A program made the translations under genes and the position numbers. From assembly GCF_007679345.1 (NCBI RefSeq), contig NZ_VEGH01000008.1:186001-250000 (forward strand): a stretch of DNA of 64,000 nt, given 5' to 3'. Under the pieces are notes generated by a model, which saw nothing but the letters and a program-made list of their open reading frames with translations, had not been told where the DNA came from and did no database searches. Every line of letters begins with the position of its first letter. The stretch's first letter is position 1. The stretch comes from Cellulosimicrobium cellulans (lineage in GTDB: Bacteria > Actinomycetota > Actinomycetes > Actinomycetales > Cellulomonadaceae). Below, piece by piece: positions 1-8,403 of the stretch.

Positions 1-169
1 GGGTGCGGAGCGCCACCACCGCGGCGTCGCAGGCCGGCAGCGTCGTCGAGGGTCCGGGGACGCCCAGCACCACGACGGCCGACCCGCCCGCGTCCCGGAC
101 GGCGTCGGCGAGGTCGCACGCGCCGGTCACGTCGTCGGCCACGACGCCGAGCCGCGGCCCCGCCGTCAC
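1..169 (-). CDS. Four-carbon acid sugar kinase (DUF1537/OtnK-like), 5' part only
   Basis: The first 56 codons of a leftward gene are present; the rest lies beyond the window edge. The product starts with a beta-strand and glycine loop, GVVADDVTGACDLADAV, which matches the N-terminal ADD-x-TGA-x-D signature of the four-carbon acid sugar (threonate/erythronate) kinase family. These enzymes phosphorylate C4 sugar acids before decarboxylation or aldol cleavage. The GTG start at 169-167 overlaps the TGA of the upstream DeoR gene (GTGA), so the two are almost certainly cotranscribed and translationally coupled. The substrate cannot be read from this fragment. Confidence 0.8.
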   Translation of the reverse strand, partial: MTAGPRLGVVADDVTGACDLADAVRDAGGSAVVVLGVPGPSTTLPACDAAVVALRT

Positions 170-951
170 GACGCCGACCCGGTGTCCGCGACCACCACGC
201 GCTCGCACCGCTCCCGGAGCATCGCGAGCTGGTCCGCCGTCGCCCCGTCGTCGACCACCACGGCGTGCGCGTCCTCGACCCCCAGGACGCGCATCGGGGC
301 CCGCGCCGCGAGCTTCCGGTGGTCGAGGAGCAGCACCACCCGCTCGGCGATCGCCGCCATCGCGCGCTTGGTGTCGGCGTCCCACGGGTCGGCGGAGTAC
401 ACCCCGCCCGGCCCGGCGGCGGTGGCGGACAGCACGGCGACGTCCACGGCCAGGTCGGCGAGGCCCGCGCGGGTGGCCGGCCCGGCGAACGACCGGGTGG
501 CGCGGTGGTACGTGCCGCCGAGCGCCACGACCTCCAGGTCGTCCCGGCCGGTGCAGGCCGTGATGACGGGCACCGAGTGCGTGACGACCGTCAGCCCCTG
601 CGGCAGCCGCCGGGCGAGCGTCGCCACCGTCGTGCCGGCGTCGAGCGCCACCACCCCCGCGTCGTCGAGCAGCGGCAGGGCGGCGCGGGCGACGGCGTCC
701 TTCTCCCGGGCCGCCTCGGTCCGCCGCAGCTCGAACGGCGGGGCGGCGCTGCCGTCGACCAGCGACGCGCCCCCGACGACCCGGCGCACCCGGCCCTCGG
801 CGGCGAGCTGGCCGAGGTCGCGGCGGATGGTCATCTCCGAGACGCCGAGCTCGGCCGCGGCGGTGCTGGACGAGACGTAGCCGGACTCGTCGAGCCGGCG
901 CAGCAGCTCGTCCCGGCGGCGGGGGGCGTCGGAGTAGCGCACGGTCGCCAT
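166..951 (-). CDS. DeoR/GlpR-family transcriptional regulator
   Basis: A 261-aa DeoR-family repressor. An N-terminal winged helix-turn-helix (residues about 6-60, with AAAELGVSEMTIRRDLGQL as recognition region) is followed by a sugar-phosphate sensing DeoRC domain (about 75-235) with the family's DAGTT motif. The ATG at 951 was chosen because residues before it (an open frame to 1020) run through the intergenic palindrome and have no family character. It is divergent from the FGGY kinase operon and overlaps the DUF1537 kinase start. A perfect palindrome at 1000-1019 lies between it and the kinase start and is the likely operator. Inducers of this family are usually phosphorylated sugars. Confidence 0.9.
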   Translation of the reverse strand: MATVRYSDAPRRRDELLRRLDESGYVSSSTAAAELGVSEMTIRRDLGQLAAEGRVRRVVGGASLVDGSAAPPFELRRTEAAREKDAVARAALPLLDDAGVVALDAGTTVATLARRLPQGLTVVTHSVPVITACTGRDDLEVVALGGTYHRATRSFAGPATRAGLADLAVDVAVLSATAAGPGGVYSADPWDADTKRAMAAIAERVVLLLDHRKLAARAPMRVLGVEDAHAVVVDDGATADQLAMLRERCERVVVADTGSAS

Positions 952-999
952 CCAACGGTCGCCCCGCGCGGATGTCAACGACCGCACACGGTTGACCGA

Positions 1000-1019
1000 T
1001 GTGTTCGACGTCGAACACA
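1000..1019. promoter_or_regulatory. Perfect 20-bp palindrome, probable DeoR operator
   Basis: TGTGTTCGACGTCGAACACA reads identically on both strands with no spacer. It ends 10 bp before the GTG of the FGGY kinase and about 50 bp upstream of the divergent deoR start. A TTGACC hexamer at 992-997 could be the -35 of the rightward promoter, which would put the palindrome across the -10/start region. Binding by the adjacent DeoR protein is an inference from position. Confidence 0.75.
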
Positions 1020-1028
1020 CTGGCGGAT

Positions 1029-2672
1029 GTGAGCCGCCTGGTCGGTCTCGGCATCGACGTCGGGACCACGAACACGAAGGTCGCGCTCGTCGCCGCGCCG
1101 GAGTCGGCCGCCGACGGGGCCGTCGAGCTGCTCGCCGTCGCGGCCGCGCCGACGCCCGAGCCCGCCGCGCTCGACCGCGTGCTCCGCGAGCTGACGGTGC
1201 GCGCGCTCGCCACGGCCCGACGGTCCGCAGGCGGCGCGCCCACCGCCGGCGCCGGGTCCGGCCCTGCGCTCGTGCCGCAGGCCGTCGGCGTCGCCTCGAT
1301 GGCCGAGACCGGCGTCCCGCTCGACGCGGGAGGCCGCCCGCTCGGTCCCTGGCTCCGCTGGGACGGCCAGCGCGCCGCGGCCGAGGCGGCGGCGCTCGCC
1401 GACCGGCTCGGCGCCACGGCGCTGTTCGAGGCGACCGGCGTCCGGCCGAGCGCGAAGGTGCCGCTCGCGACGCTCGCCTGGCTCGCCGCGCACGACCCCG
1501 GCCGACGCGCCGCGCTGGCCCGGTGGGCGGGGGTCGCGGACCTCGCGGCGCTCCGCCTCACCGGCGACCTCGTCACCGACCACACGCTCGCGGGCCGGTC
1601 GATGGCCTACCGGTTGCCGCCCTCGGGTGCGGGGTTGCCGACGGCGTTCGACGCCGACCTGCTCGCCGAGGTCGGCCTGCGCCCGGAGCACCTGCCGCGG
1701 GTGGCCGGGCCCGGGGAGGTGGCGGGCGCCGTGCGGCCGGGGTCGTGGGTCGCCGCCGGGCTCCGGGCCGGCACGCCCGTGGTCGTGGCGGGCCACGACC
1801 ACGCGGTCGGCGCGTGGGCCGCGGGGGTGCGCGCGCCGGGCACGACGGCGGACTCGATCGGCACCGCCGAGGCCGTGTGCACGGTGCTGTCCGCCGACCC
1901 CGCGCGGGCCGACGTCGCCCGCGCGGGGATGAGCCTGGTCCGGACCGTCGCGGGTCTCCCGGCGCTGCTCGCCGGGTCGTCGAGCGCCGGGGCGATGGTC
2001 CGCTGGTGGCTGGAGCACGAGGCCGCGGGGTGGACGGCCGACGACCTGTTCGCAGCGGCCGCCGCGCTCCCCCCGCCCGACCGGCCCGACCCCGCCGACC
2101 CCGCCGCGCCTCTCGTCCTCCCGTACGTCTCGGGCCGGCAGACCCCGGAGCCCGACCCGGCGGCCCGGGCGCGCGTGCTCCACCGCGCCGCCCACGGCCC
2201 GGTGGTGCTCGCGGCGGCGATGCTCGAGGGCCTCGCCCTGCAGGCGCGCTGGATGCTCGACGTGCAGCTCCGGCTGGGCGCGGCCGCCGACCCGGCGCTG
2301 CGGCCGGAGCGCCTGGTCGTGCTGGGCGGGCCCGCCTCCCGGAACACCGCGTGGATGCGCGCCAAGGCCGAGGCCGGCCCCGTGCCCGTGCGGCTGGTCG
2401 ACTGCGCGGAACCGGTCGCCGCCGGGGCGGCGCTGCTCGCCCTGCACCGTGCCGGGCTGCTCGAGCCCGACGACCCGCCGGTGCTCCCGGCGATCGACGG
2501 GCTGCCCGACGGCCGCCCGGTGCCGGCCCCGCGCCCCGGCACCGACGCCGCGCTCACCCGGTTCGTCCGCGCCGCCCGCGCCGCGGCCGCCCCCGACACC
2601 GCCGACACCGCCGCCCCCGACACCGCCGCCCCCGACGACCCGCCGTACCCGACCTCAGGAGGCCACCCGTGA
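1029..2672 (+). CDS. FGGY-family carbohydrate kinase
   Basis: A 547-aa kinase of the FGGY (xylulose/gluconate/glycerol kinase) family in the ASKHA fold. It has the N-terminal phosphate-1 motif GIDVGTTNTKVAL, the VAGHDHAVGA segment carrying the presumed catalytic Asp of domain I, and C-terminal adenosine-binding signatures VVLGGPASRNTAW and AEPVAAGAALLA. The start is the GTG at 1029; the upstream in-frame ATG at 999 lies inside the operator palindrome. The last codons are low-complexity (Ala/Pro/Asp/Thr repeats). The stop overlaps the aldolase start as GTGA. With the aldolase next door, the kinase probably makes a ketose phosphate that the aldolase splits; which ketose is unknown. Confidence 0.88.
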   Translation: MSRLVGLGIDVGTTNTKVALVAAPESAADGAVELLAVAAAPTPEPAALDRVLRELTVRALATARRSAGGAPTAGAGSGPALVPQAVGVASMAETGVPLDAGGRPLGPWLRWDGQRAAAEAAALADRLGATALFEATGVRPSAKVPLATLAWLAAHDPGRRAALARWAGVADLAALRLTGDLVTDHTLAGRSMAYRLPPSGAGLPTAFDADLLAEVGLRPEHLPRVAGPGEVAGAVRPGSWVAAGLRAGTPVVVAGHDHAVGAWAAGVRAPGTTADSIGTAEAVCTVLSADPARADVARAGMSLVRTVAGLPALLAGSSSAGAMVRWWLEHEAAGWTADDLFAAAAALPPPDRPDPADPAAPLVLPYVSGRQTPEPDPAARARVLHRAAHGPVVLAAAMLEGLALQARWMLDVQLRLGAAADPALRPERLVVLGGPASRNTAWMRAKAEAGPVPVRLVDCAEPVAAGAALLALHRAGLLEPDDPPVLPAIDGLPDGRPVPAPRPGTDAALTRFVRAARAAAAPDTADTAAPDTAAPDDPPYPTSGGHP

Positions 2673-3553
2673 CCGCACCGACCCTCGACGCCATCGCCCG
2701 CCCGTCCGGCGCGCTCGCGATGGTCGCGATGGACCAGCGCGAGAGCCTGCGCACGATGTTCGACCAGGCCGGAGCCGGCCGGGTCGAGGACGAGCGCCTG
2801 GTCGCGTTCAAGCTCGACGTCGCCCGGGCGCTGAGCCCGCTGGCCTCGGGCTTCCTGATCGACCGCGAGCTCGGCGTCGAGCGCGCGGCCCCGCTGCTGC
2901 CGTCGTCCTGCGGGTTGATCCTCGCCGCCGACGCGCTGGAGCAGGAGGCGGGCGGCCCGGTCGAGGAGACGGGGCTGGACGAGGTGGTCGTCGCCCCCGA
3001 ATCCGACCTGCACGGCGCCGTGGCGATCAAGCTGCTGGTCATCTGGCGCCGCGACGCCCGCCGCGAGCAGCGGGTCGAGCTCGCCCGCCGGTTCGTCGAG
3101 GTCGCCGCGGCCCGCGGGGTGCTGTCCGTGCTGGAGCCCGTCGTGCGGGCGACGCCGGAGGAGACCGCCGCGGGCACCTGGGACACCGAGGCGGCGATCG
3201 CCGAGGCCGCCCGGGAGCTGTCGCCGCTCGGCCCGAGCCTGTACAAGGTGCAGGTCCCGCTGGGCGGCCGCGCGGAGCCCGCGGAGCTCGAGCGGGCGTG
3301 CGCGACGCTGGGGGAGTCCATCACCGGGCCGTGGGTCGTGCTGTCGCAGGGCGTGGACCGCGACGACTTCGCCGGTGCGGTGCGCGCGGCGTGCCGGGGC
3401 GGCGCGAGCGGGTTCCTGGCCGGCCGGGCGCTGTGGAGCGACGTCGTCGGTCGCCCGGACGTGCCGAGCGCGCTCGCCGAGGTGTCGGTGCCCCGGCTGG
3501 AGCGGCTGGTGGAGCTGGTCGACGCGGAGGCCCGGCCGTGGACCGCGGCGTGA
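2669..3553 (+). CDS. LacD/YihT-like class I aldolase
   Basis: A 294-aa TIM-barrel aldolase. It resembles sulfofructose-1-phosphate aldolase YihT and tagatose-bisphosphate aldolase LacD along its whole length: MVAMDQRESLRTMF near the N-terminus, LVAFKLDVARALSPLASGFL, KLLVIW, EPVVR, LYKVQVPL with Lys193 as the expected Schiff-base residue, and GASGFLAGRALW with Arg253 in the phosphate/anion loop. From memory, these two positions have the same numbers in YihT. AGGAGG at 2657-2662 is an ideal ribosome binding site for the GTG at 2669, which overlaps the kinase stop. It probably cleaves the product of the FGGY kinase to DHAP and a three-carbon aldehyde. No YihV kinase, YihQ or YihS is visible nearby, so sulfosugar use is only one possibility. 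Confidence 0.85.
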   Translation: MTAPTLDAIARPSGALAMVAMDQRESLRTMFDQAGAGRVEDERLVAFKLDVARALSPLASGFLIDRELGVERAAPLLPSSCGLILAADALEQEAGGPVEETGLDEVVVAPESDLHGAVAIKLLVIWRRDARREQRVELARRFVEVAAARGVLSVLEPVVRATPEETAAGTWDTEAAIAEAARELSPLGPSLYKVQVPLGGRAEPAELERACATLGESITGPWVVLSQGVDRDDFAGAVRAACRGGASGFLAGRALWSDVVGRPDVPSALAEVSVPRLERLVELVDAEARPWTAA

Positions 3554-4278
3554 CGGCCGAGGGCCCCACGGGGGTCCCGGCCGCGGGGTCCGGGGCGGCC
3601 GGCACCGCGGGTCTGCTGCACACCGTCCCCGCCCTCGCGGCGAGGTTCGACGCCGACCTGGACGCCACCGCCCCGGGATCGCGCCGGGTGCACGTGGTCG
3701 ACGCGTGGCTGCTCGCCACCGCGGTCGCCACCGGCGTGACCCCCGAGGTCGAGGCGGCCGTGCTCGCCCACGTGCGGCACCTCGCCGCCGCGGGCGCCTC
3801 CGCGGTCCTGGTGACCTGCTCGTCGATCGGCGAGGCTGCCGAGGCCGCCGCGGCGCAGGTGGACGTGCCGGTGCTGCGGGTGGACGCGGCGATGGCCCGC
3901 GAGGCCGTCGCCCGCGCGGCCGCGCCCGGTGCGCGGGGCCGGGTCGCCGTGCTCGCGACGCTCGCCTCGACGCTCGGCCCGACCGGCCGGCTGGTGGAGC
4001 GTGCCGCGCGTGCCGCCGGCGCGGACGTGCAGGTCGACGCCCGGGTGGTCGACGGGGCCGCCGCCGCGCGGGACGCCGGGGACGGCGACCGGGCGGACGA
4101 CCTGGTGGCCCGGGCGGTCGCGGAGGCGGCCGCCGGCGCGGACGCCGTGGTGCTCGCGCAGGCGTCGATGGCCGGCGCCGCGGCGCGCGCGGACGTCGCG
4201 GTCCCGGTGCTGACCTCGCCCGCGGGCGGGGTGGCGGCTCTGGTCGAGGCCCTCGGGGCCGGCGGGGGTGCGCGATGA
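3550..4278 (+). CDS. Asp/Glu/hydantoin racemase-superfamily protein lacking the second Cys
   Basis: A 242-aa protein of the Asp/Glu/hydantoin racemase fold (two Rossmann-like halves). The first half has the expected active-site segment AVLVTCSSIGEA with Cys90. The matching place in the second half reads VVLAQASMAG, where racemases carry a second Cys; Cys90 is the only cysteine in the protein. A two-base racemase mechanism therefore looks impossible, and an isomerase, lyase or binding role is more likely. The GTG start overlaps the aldolase stop (GTGA) and its stop overlaps the next ATG (ATGA), so it is a coupled member of the kinase-aldolase operon. The function in this pathway is not recognised. 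Confidence 0.75.
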   Translation: MTAEGPTGVPAAGSGAAGTAGLLHTVPALAARFDADLDATAPGSRRVHVVDAWLLATAVATGVTPEVEAAVLAHVRHLAAAGASAVLVTCSSIGEAAEAAAAQVDVPVLRVDAAMAREAVARAAAPGARGRVAVLATLASTLGPTGRLVERAARAAGADVQVDARVVDGAAAARDAGDGDRADDLVARAVAEAAAGADAVVLAQASMAGAAARADVAVPVLTSPAGGVAALVEALGAGGGAR

Positions 4279-5810
4279 CCGCCGGCGACCACGGGGTGCA
4301 CCTGCTGGCCTACACCGAGCGGCTCGGCGGCGACCTCGCGGGTGTGCGCGCGCTGCTCCGGGACGGGCCGCTGGCGGTGTTCCGCGGCGTGCACCTGCTG
4401 CCGTTCTTCGTGCCGTTCGACGGCGACGACGCCGGGTTCGACCCGGTGGACCACAACGCCGTCGACCCGCGTCTGGGCACCTGGGACGACGTGCGGGCGC
4501 TCGCCGCCGACGGGGTGCACGTCACGGCGGACCTGATCGTCAACCACGTGTCGGCGGACTCGGCGGAGTTCCGCGACTGGCTCGCGCGGGGCGAGGCGTC
4601 GCCGGCCGACGGCATGTTCCTCACCTACGACACCGTGTTCCCGGACGGCGCCGGCGAGCGCGAGATCACCGCCTTCTACCGGCCGCGGCTCGGGCTGCCG
4701 TTCACCCCGTACCAGCGGGCCGACGGCACCCGGCGGCTGGTGTGGACGACGTTCATGCCGACCCAGGTCGACCTCGACGTCCGGCACCCCGCCGCCCGCG
4801 AGTACCTCCGCCGCACGCTGCGCGCGCTCGCCGACGGCGGGGTGTCGACGGTCCGGCTCGACGCGGTCGGCTACGCGGTGAAGACGCCGGGCACCGACTC
4901 GTTCATGACGCCGCAGACGCTGGAGTTCGTCGACGAGATCACTGCGCTGGCGCACGCCGAGGGGCTGCGGGTGCTGGTCGAGGTGCACGCCCACCACACC
5001 CAGCAGGCGGCCATCGCCCCGCTGGTGGACCTGGTCTACGACTTCGCACTGCCGCCGCTGCTGCTGCACGGCCTGGCGACGGGGGACACGGCCCGGCTGG
5101 CGCACTGGCTGGAGATCCGGCCGCGCAACGCCATCACCGTGCTCGACACCCACGACGGCATCGGCGTCATCGACGCGGGACCGGCCGGCGACCGGCCCGG
5201 CCTGCTGTCGGCCGAGGAGATGGCGGGCGTGTTCGCGGAGGCGGAGCGCCGGACCGCCGGGCGGTCCGCGCTCGCGTCCACCACCCCCGCGTGGGCCGCC
5301 ATGCCGCACCAGATCAACGCGACGTTCTTCTCGGTGCTCGGCGAGGACCCGGTCGCGTACCTGCTCGCCCGGGCGGTGCAGCTGTTCGTGCCGGGGCGGC
5401 CGCAGATCTACTACGTCGGGCTCCTGGCCGGGACGGACGACATGGAGCGGTTCGCCCGCACCGGGCAGGGCCGGGAGGTGAACCGGCACGTGTACGACGC
5501 GGCTGAGGTGGCCGCGGCGCTCGACGGCGAGGTCACCCGGGCGCAGCTCGGGCTGGTCGCGCTGCGCACGCACCACGCGGCGTTCGACGGGGAGTTCGCC
5601 GCGCGCGAGGACGGGACGGGCCGGCTGGTGCTCGGCTGGGACGACGGCGCGGGCGCGACGGCGCTGCTGACGGTGGACCTGACGCCGGGCGCGCCGGCGT
5701 TCGCGATCGAGGTGGCCGGCGGGCCCGAGGGCGCCGCGCGGTATGCGACGGCCGCGGACCTGGCGGCGCTCGCGGAGGACGAGCCCGGGCGGGGACCGGG
5801 ACCGGGCTGA
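4275..5810 (+). CDS. GH13 subfamily 18 glycoside phosphorylase (sucrose-phosphorylase-like)
   Basis: A 511-aa alpha-amylase-superfamily enzyme of the GH13_18 phosphorylase type. Diagnostic features are VHLLPFFVPFDGDDAGFDP with VDPRLGTWDD near the N-terminus, the catalytic nucleophile Asp196 in VRLDAVGYA, acid/base Glu236 in VEVHAH, Asp294 in DTHDG, and the family's IYYVGLLAG and GREVNRHVY blocks near residues 375-410. Such enzymes reversibly phosphorolyse alpha-glucosides (sucrose, sucrose-6-phosphate, glucosylglycerol, glucosylglycerate) to glucose-1-phosphate plus an acceptor. Start ATG overlaps the previous stop. It closes the operon, so the released acceptor may be the kinase substrate. 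The acceptor cannot be assigned from sequence by eye. Confidence 0.85.
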   Translation: MTAGDHGVHLLAYTERLGGDLAGVRALLRDGPLAVFRGVHLLPFFVPFDGDDAGFDPVDHNAVDPRLGTWDDVRALAADGVHVTADLIVNHVSADSAEFRDWLARGEASPADGMFLTYDTVFPDGAGEREITAFYRPRLGLPFTPYQRADGTRRLVWTTFMPTQVDLDVRHPAAREYLRRTLRALADGGVSTVRLDAVGYAVKTPGTDSFMTPQTLEFVDEITALAHAEGLRVLVEVHAHHTQQAAIAPLVDLVYDFALPPLLLHGLATGDTARLAHWLEIRPRNAITVLDTHDGIGVIDAGPAGDRPGLLSAEEMAGVFAEAERRTAGRSALASTTPAWAAMPHQINATFFSVLGEDPVAYLLARAVQLFVPGRPQIYYVGLLAGTDDMERFARTGQGREVNRHVYDAAEVAAALDGEVTRAQLGLVALRTHHAAFDGEFAAREDGTGRLVLGWDDGAGATALLTVDLTPGAPAFAIEVAGGPEGAARYATAADLAALAEDEPGRGPGPG

Positions 5811-5830
5811 CGGCCGGCCCCGGCGCCCGG

Positions 5831-6760
5831 TCACGCCACCCGCACCCCGACCAGCCGCTCCGTCTCCGCCCAGACCCGGCGGGCCTCGTCCGGGCTCCGC
5901 AGCGACCGGTACAGCCGCTGCTCGGCCGGGGCGCCCGCGAGGTGCCCGAGGCCGCCCGGCCCGTACAGCCGCCCGCCCTCGACGTCCGGCGACGTCGCCG
6001 CGTGCAGCGCCGGCAGCCCGGCGGACGTCGGCGTCCCGGTGATGCCCCAGGCCGACAGCCGGCGGATCAGCCGCACCTCGCGGGTGTCGTCCGCCCGCCC
6101 GACCTCGGGGCGCGCGGCGAGCAGGCTCGTCGGCGCGACCCCGGGGTGGGACAGCACGCTGGTGATCCCCCAGCCCGCGGCCTCGCTCCGCCGGGCCAGC
6201 TCCAGCCCGAACAGCCCGTACGCGATCTTCGACGACCGGTAGGCCGCCATCCCGTCGTACGACCGCTCCCAGCTCAGGTCGTCCCAGTGCACGGTGCCGC
6301 GCGCGGCGGCGATGCTGATCTGCGACACCACCCGCGCCCGCCCGGCGCGGAGCAGCGGCAGCAGGTGCAGCAGCAGCGCGGCGTGGCCGAGGTGGTTGGT
6401 GCCGAGCTGCAGCTCGAAGCCGTCGGCGGTGGTGTGCCGGCCGGGCGGGTTCATCACGCCGGCGTTGCCGACCAGCACGTGCACGGGGCGGTCCTCGTCG
6501 AGCAGCGCGCGACCGAGCGCGGCGACCGAGTCGAGCGAGGACAGGTCGAGGGCGCGCAGGGACACGTCGGCGTCCGGGGCTGCCGCGCGGATCGCGGCGA
6601 GGGCGGCCTCGCCCTTGCGGGGGTTGCGGACCGGCAGCACGACCTCGGCGCCGGCGGCGGCCAGGCGGGTGGCGATGCCGAGCCCGATGCCGTCGCTGCC
6701 GCCGGTGACGACGGCGCGGCGACCGGACTGGTCGGGGACGGTGAGGTCGAAGCGGGACAC
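5831..6760 (-). CDS. SDR-family oxidoreductase
   Basis: A 309-aa classical/atypical short-chain dehydrogenase of the retinol-dehydrogenase/WWOX-like type. It has the dinucleotide-binding loop [19 protein letters not shown] after strand beta4, [17 protein letters not shown], and the catalytic YRSSK (Tyr-x-x-x-Lys). The GTG start at 6760 follows a GAGGAG ribosome binding site 6 nt upstream. It is divergent from the helix-turn-helix regulator starting at 6935, a common pairing for MmyB-like regulators and SDR genes. The 20-nt gap to the convergent GH13 gene holds nothing else. The substrate is unknown. Confidence 0.88.
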   Translation of the reverse strand: MSRFDLTVPDQSGRRAVVTGGSDGIGLGIATRLAAAGAEVVLPVRNPRKGEAALAAIRAAAPDADVSLRALDLSSLDSVAALGRALLDEDRPVHVLVGNAGVMNPPGRHTTADGFELQLGTNHLGHAALLLHLLPLLRAGRARVVSQISIAAARGTVHWDDLSWERSYDGMAAYRSSKIAYGLFGLELARRSEAAGWGITSVLSHPGVAPTSLLAARPEVGRADDTREVRLIRRLSAWGITGTPTSAGLPALHAATSPDVEGGRLYGPGGLGHLAGAPAEQRLYRSLRSPDEARRVWAETERLVGVRVA

Positions 6761-6934
6761 GGTGGCTCCTCGGGGTGCGGCGGTGGTGGTGCCCCCACCG
6801 TCGCCGCGGGCGCGGGGCGGATCCAGGGCGCGCTCATCCACGGATCGCCGGGCCGTGGCTCCGGGGCGCCGGGCGGGGTAGGAACGACGGCGGGGCCGGG
6901 CGGACGCGCCGGCCGGATCGCGGGAGGGCGGCGC

Positions 6935-7792
6935 ATGGAGATCGACCGGGCGGGGCTCGCGGAGTTCCTCCGCCGCCGGCGGGAGTCGCTGCAGCCCGAG
7001 GACGTGGGCCTGCCGCGCGGGCCGCGCCGCCGCACGGACGGCCTGCGCCGGGAGGAGGTCGCGGTGCTCTGCCACATGTCGACCGACTACTACGCGCGGC
7101 TCGAGCGGGAGCGCGGCCCGCAGCCGTCCGAGCAGATGATCGCCTCGATCGCGCAGGGCCTGCACCTGTCCCTCGGCGAGCGGGACCACCTGTTCCGGCT
7201 CGCCGGCCACCACCCGCCGGCCCGCGGCGCGAGCGGCGAGCACGTCGGCCCGGCGCTGCTGCGGATCCTGGACCGGCTGCAGGACACCCCGGCCGAGGTC
7301 GTCACCGAGACGGGCGAGACCCTGCGGCAGACCCCGGCGGGCGTCGCGCTGACCGGCGACACCACCCGGTTCACCGGGCCCTCGCGCAGCCTGGGGTACC
7401 GGTGGTTCGCCGACCCGGGCGCCCGGGACCTGTACGAGCCGGAGGACCACGCCTTCCTGTCCCGGCTGTACGCCTCCGGGCTCCGCGAGGTGCTGACCCG
7501 GCGCGGCCCCGGCTCGCGCGCGGCGCGGTACGCGGAGCTGCTGCTCGACCGGAGCGCCGAGTTCCGCGCGCTCTGGGAGCGGCACGAGGTCGGCCTGCGC
7601 CCCCGGGAGACCAAGCGGTTCGTGCACCCGGAGGTCGGCGCGCTGGAGCTGAGCTGCCAGACGCTGGTGGACCCGGAGCAGTCGCACCTGATGCTGGTCT
7701 ACACCGCCGTGCCGGGCAGCGAGAGCGCGGAGAAGCTGCGGCTGCTCGCGGTCGTGGGCCGCCAGCGGCTGGGCGCGCTCACGGACGGCTAG
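6935..7792 (+). CDS. XRE-family regulator with MmyB-like C-terminal domain
   Basis: A 285-aa regulator. An N-terminal helix-turn-helix (residues about 28-75, [20 protein letters not shown]) is followed by the MmyB-like ligand-binding region (about 100-270), typical of actinobacterial regulators in which the second domain resembles a PAS fold. It is transcribed away from the SDR gene at 5831-6760 and probably controls it and itself. The ATG at 6935 has GGGAGG about 8 nt upstream. Its TAG overlaps the TAG of the convergent membrane-protein gene by 3 nt. Confidence 0.85.
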   Translation: MEIDRAGLAEFLRRRRESLQPEDVGLPRGPRRRTDGLRREEVAVLCHMSTDYYARLERERGPQPSEQMIASIAQGLHLSLGERDHLFRLAGHHPPARGASGEHVGPALLRILDRLQDTPAEVVTETGETLRQTPAGVALTGDTTRFTGPSRSLGYRWFADPGARDLYEPEDHAFLSRLYASGLREVLTRRGPGSRAARYAELLLDRSAEFRALWERHEVGLRPRETKRFVHPEVGALELSCQTLVDPEQSHLMLVYTAVPGSESAEKLRLLAVVGRQRLGALTDG

Positions 7793-8259
7793 CCGCCCGG
7801 GCAGTCGCCGCTGCCGCTGTAGCAGGGGACGTAGTCCGGCCCGGGCCGGTTGTCGGGCGGGTCGACGGCGAACCGGTCCGACGGCACCGCGAAGAGGACC
7901 GCCGCCACCAGCCCGACGACCAGCAGCGCCGTGCCCGCCACGACGGCCCTGGTGCGCTCGCCGACGATCGCCGCGGCCGTGCCGACCAGCAGCAGCGCGA
8001 TGCACGCGGCCGCGGTGACGACGTACCGGGTGCCATCCTCGGGGCTCGCGACGTTCTGCTCGCCGAAGAACGCGAGGTACACGTCGACGTACTGCCAGAA
8101 CAGCACCGGGATCAGCGCCGCCCCGCCGAGCAGGGCGACGACCTCGACCACGCGGGCGCGCTCGGAGCGGCGCCGGTCGCGCGCGGCGCGAGCCCCGGGG
8201 TCGTCCGGGGGCGCCGGGCGCGCGGGGTCCCGGTCGTCGCCCAGCCGTGCCTCGGCCAT
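7789..8259 (-). CDS. Small membrane protein, three predicted helices
   Basis: A 156-aa protein with a charged, Arg/Asp/Pro-rich cytoplasmic N-terminus (residues 1-37) and three hydrophobic segments, roughly 39-58 ([16 protein letters not shown]), 78-97 and 103-122. The tail ends in [13 protein letters not shown] with two cysteines. I do not recognise a family. It stands alone between the XRE regulator (3-nt convergent overlap) and the divergent GH2 operon. The ATG at 8259 is the first plausible start; there is no clear Shine-Dalgarno. Confidence 0.65.
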   Translation of the reverse strand: MAEARLGDDRDPARPAPPDDPGARAARDRRRSERARVVEVVALLGGAALIPVLFWQYVDVYLAFFGEQNVASPEDGTRYVVTAAACIALLLVGTAAAIVGERTRAVVAGTALLVVGLVAAVLFAVPSDRFAVDPPDNRPGPDYVPCYSGSGDCPGG

Positions 8260-8349
8260 CGCGCCCCCGTCCGTCGTGCTGCCGAGTGTGGCAGGGCCCC
8301 GGCCGCCCGCGGGCGCGTTCCGGCGGCGGGATCCGGCGGCACGTGCGCG

Positions 8350-8380
8350 TTGCGTCGCCTCGCCCCGGTGTGGTCGGATA
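8350..8380 (+). promoter_or_regulatory. Candidate promoter of the glycosidase operon
   Basis: TTGCGT at 8350-8355 is a reasonable -35; the -10 is weak (TCGGAT or CGGATA, 18-19 nt downstream). The case rests on geometry: the -35 starts 34 bp before the operator at 8384, and at the co-regulated permease promoter the TTGCGG -35 starts 35 bp before its operator copy. Confidence 0.5.
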
Positions 8381-8383
8381 GCG

Positions 8384-8403
8384 ATATGGCAACGATGCCA
8401 CAT
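8384..8403. promoter_or_regulatory. LacI-type operator, class 1 (GH2 operon)
   Basis: ATATGGCAACGATGCCACAT is a 20-bp near-palindrome (7 of 8 arm pairs, central ACGA containing CG). It differs at one base from the perfect copy at 25704-25723 in front of the ABC permeases. It overlaps the first in-frame ATG of the GH2 gene, so repression would block both transcription start and translation start. The cognate LacI-type repressor is probably not the one at 18226, which has its own different operator nearby. Confidence 0.8.

Noticed and set aside
999..1028. ATG at 999 as start of the FGGY kinase
   Set aside because: It lies inside the operator palindrome and adds ten residues without family character; GTG 1029 fits the domain start.
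3..1032. Long plus-strand frames over the DeoR gene, and similar long frames throughout
   Set aside because: They are Arg/Pro/Ala-rich shadows produced by very high GC; the opposite frame carries recognisable domains.
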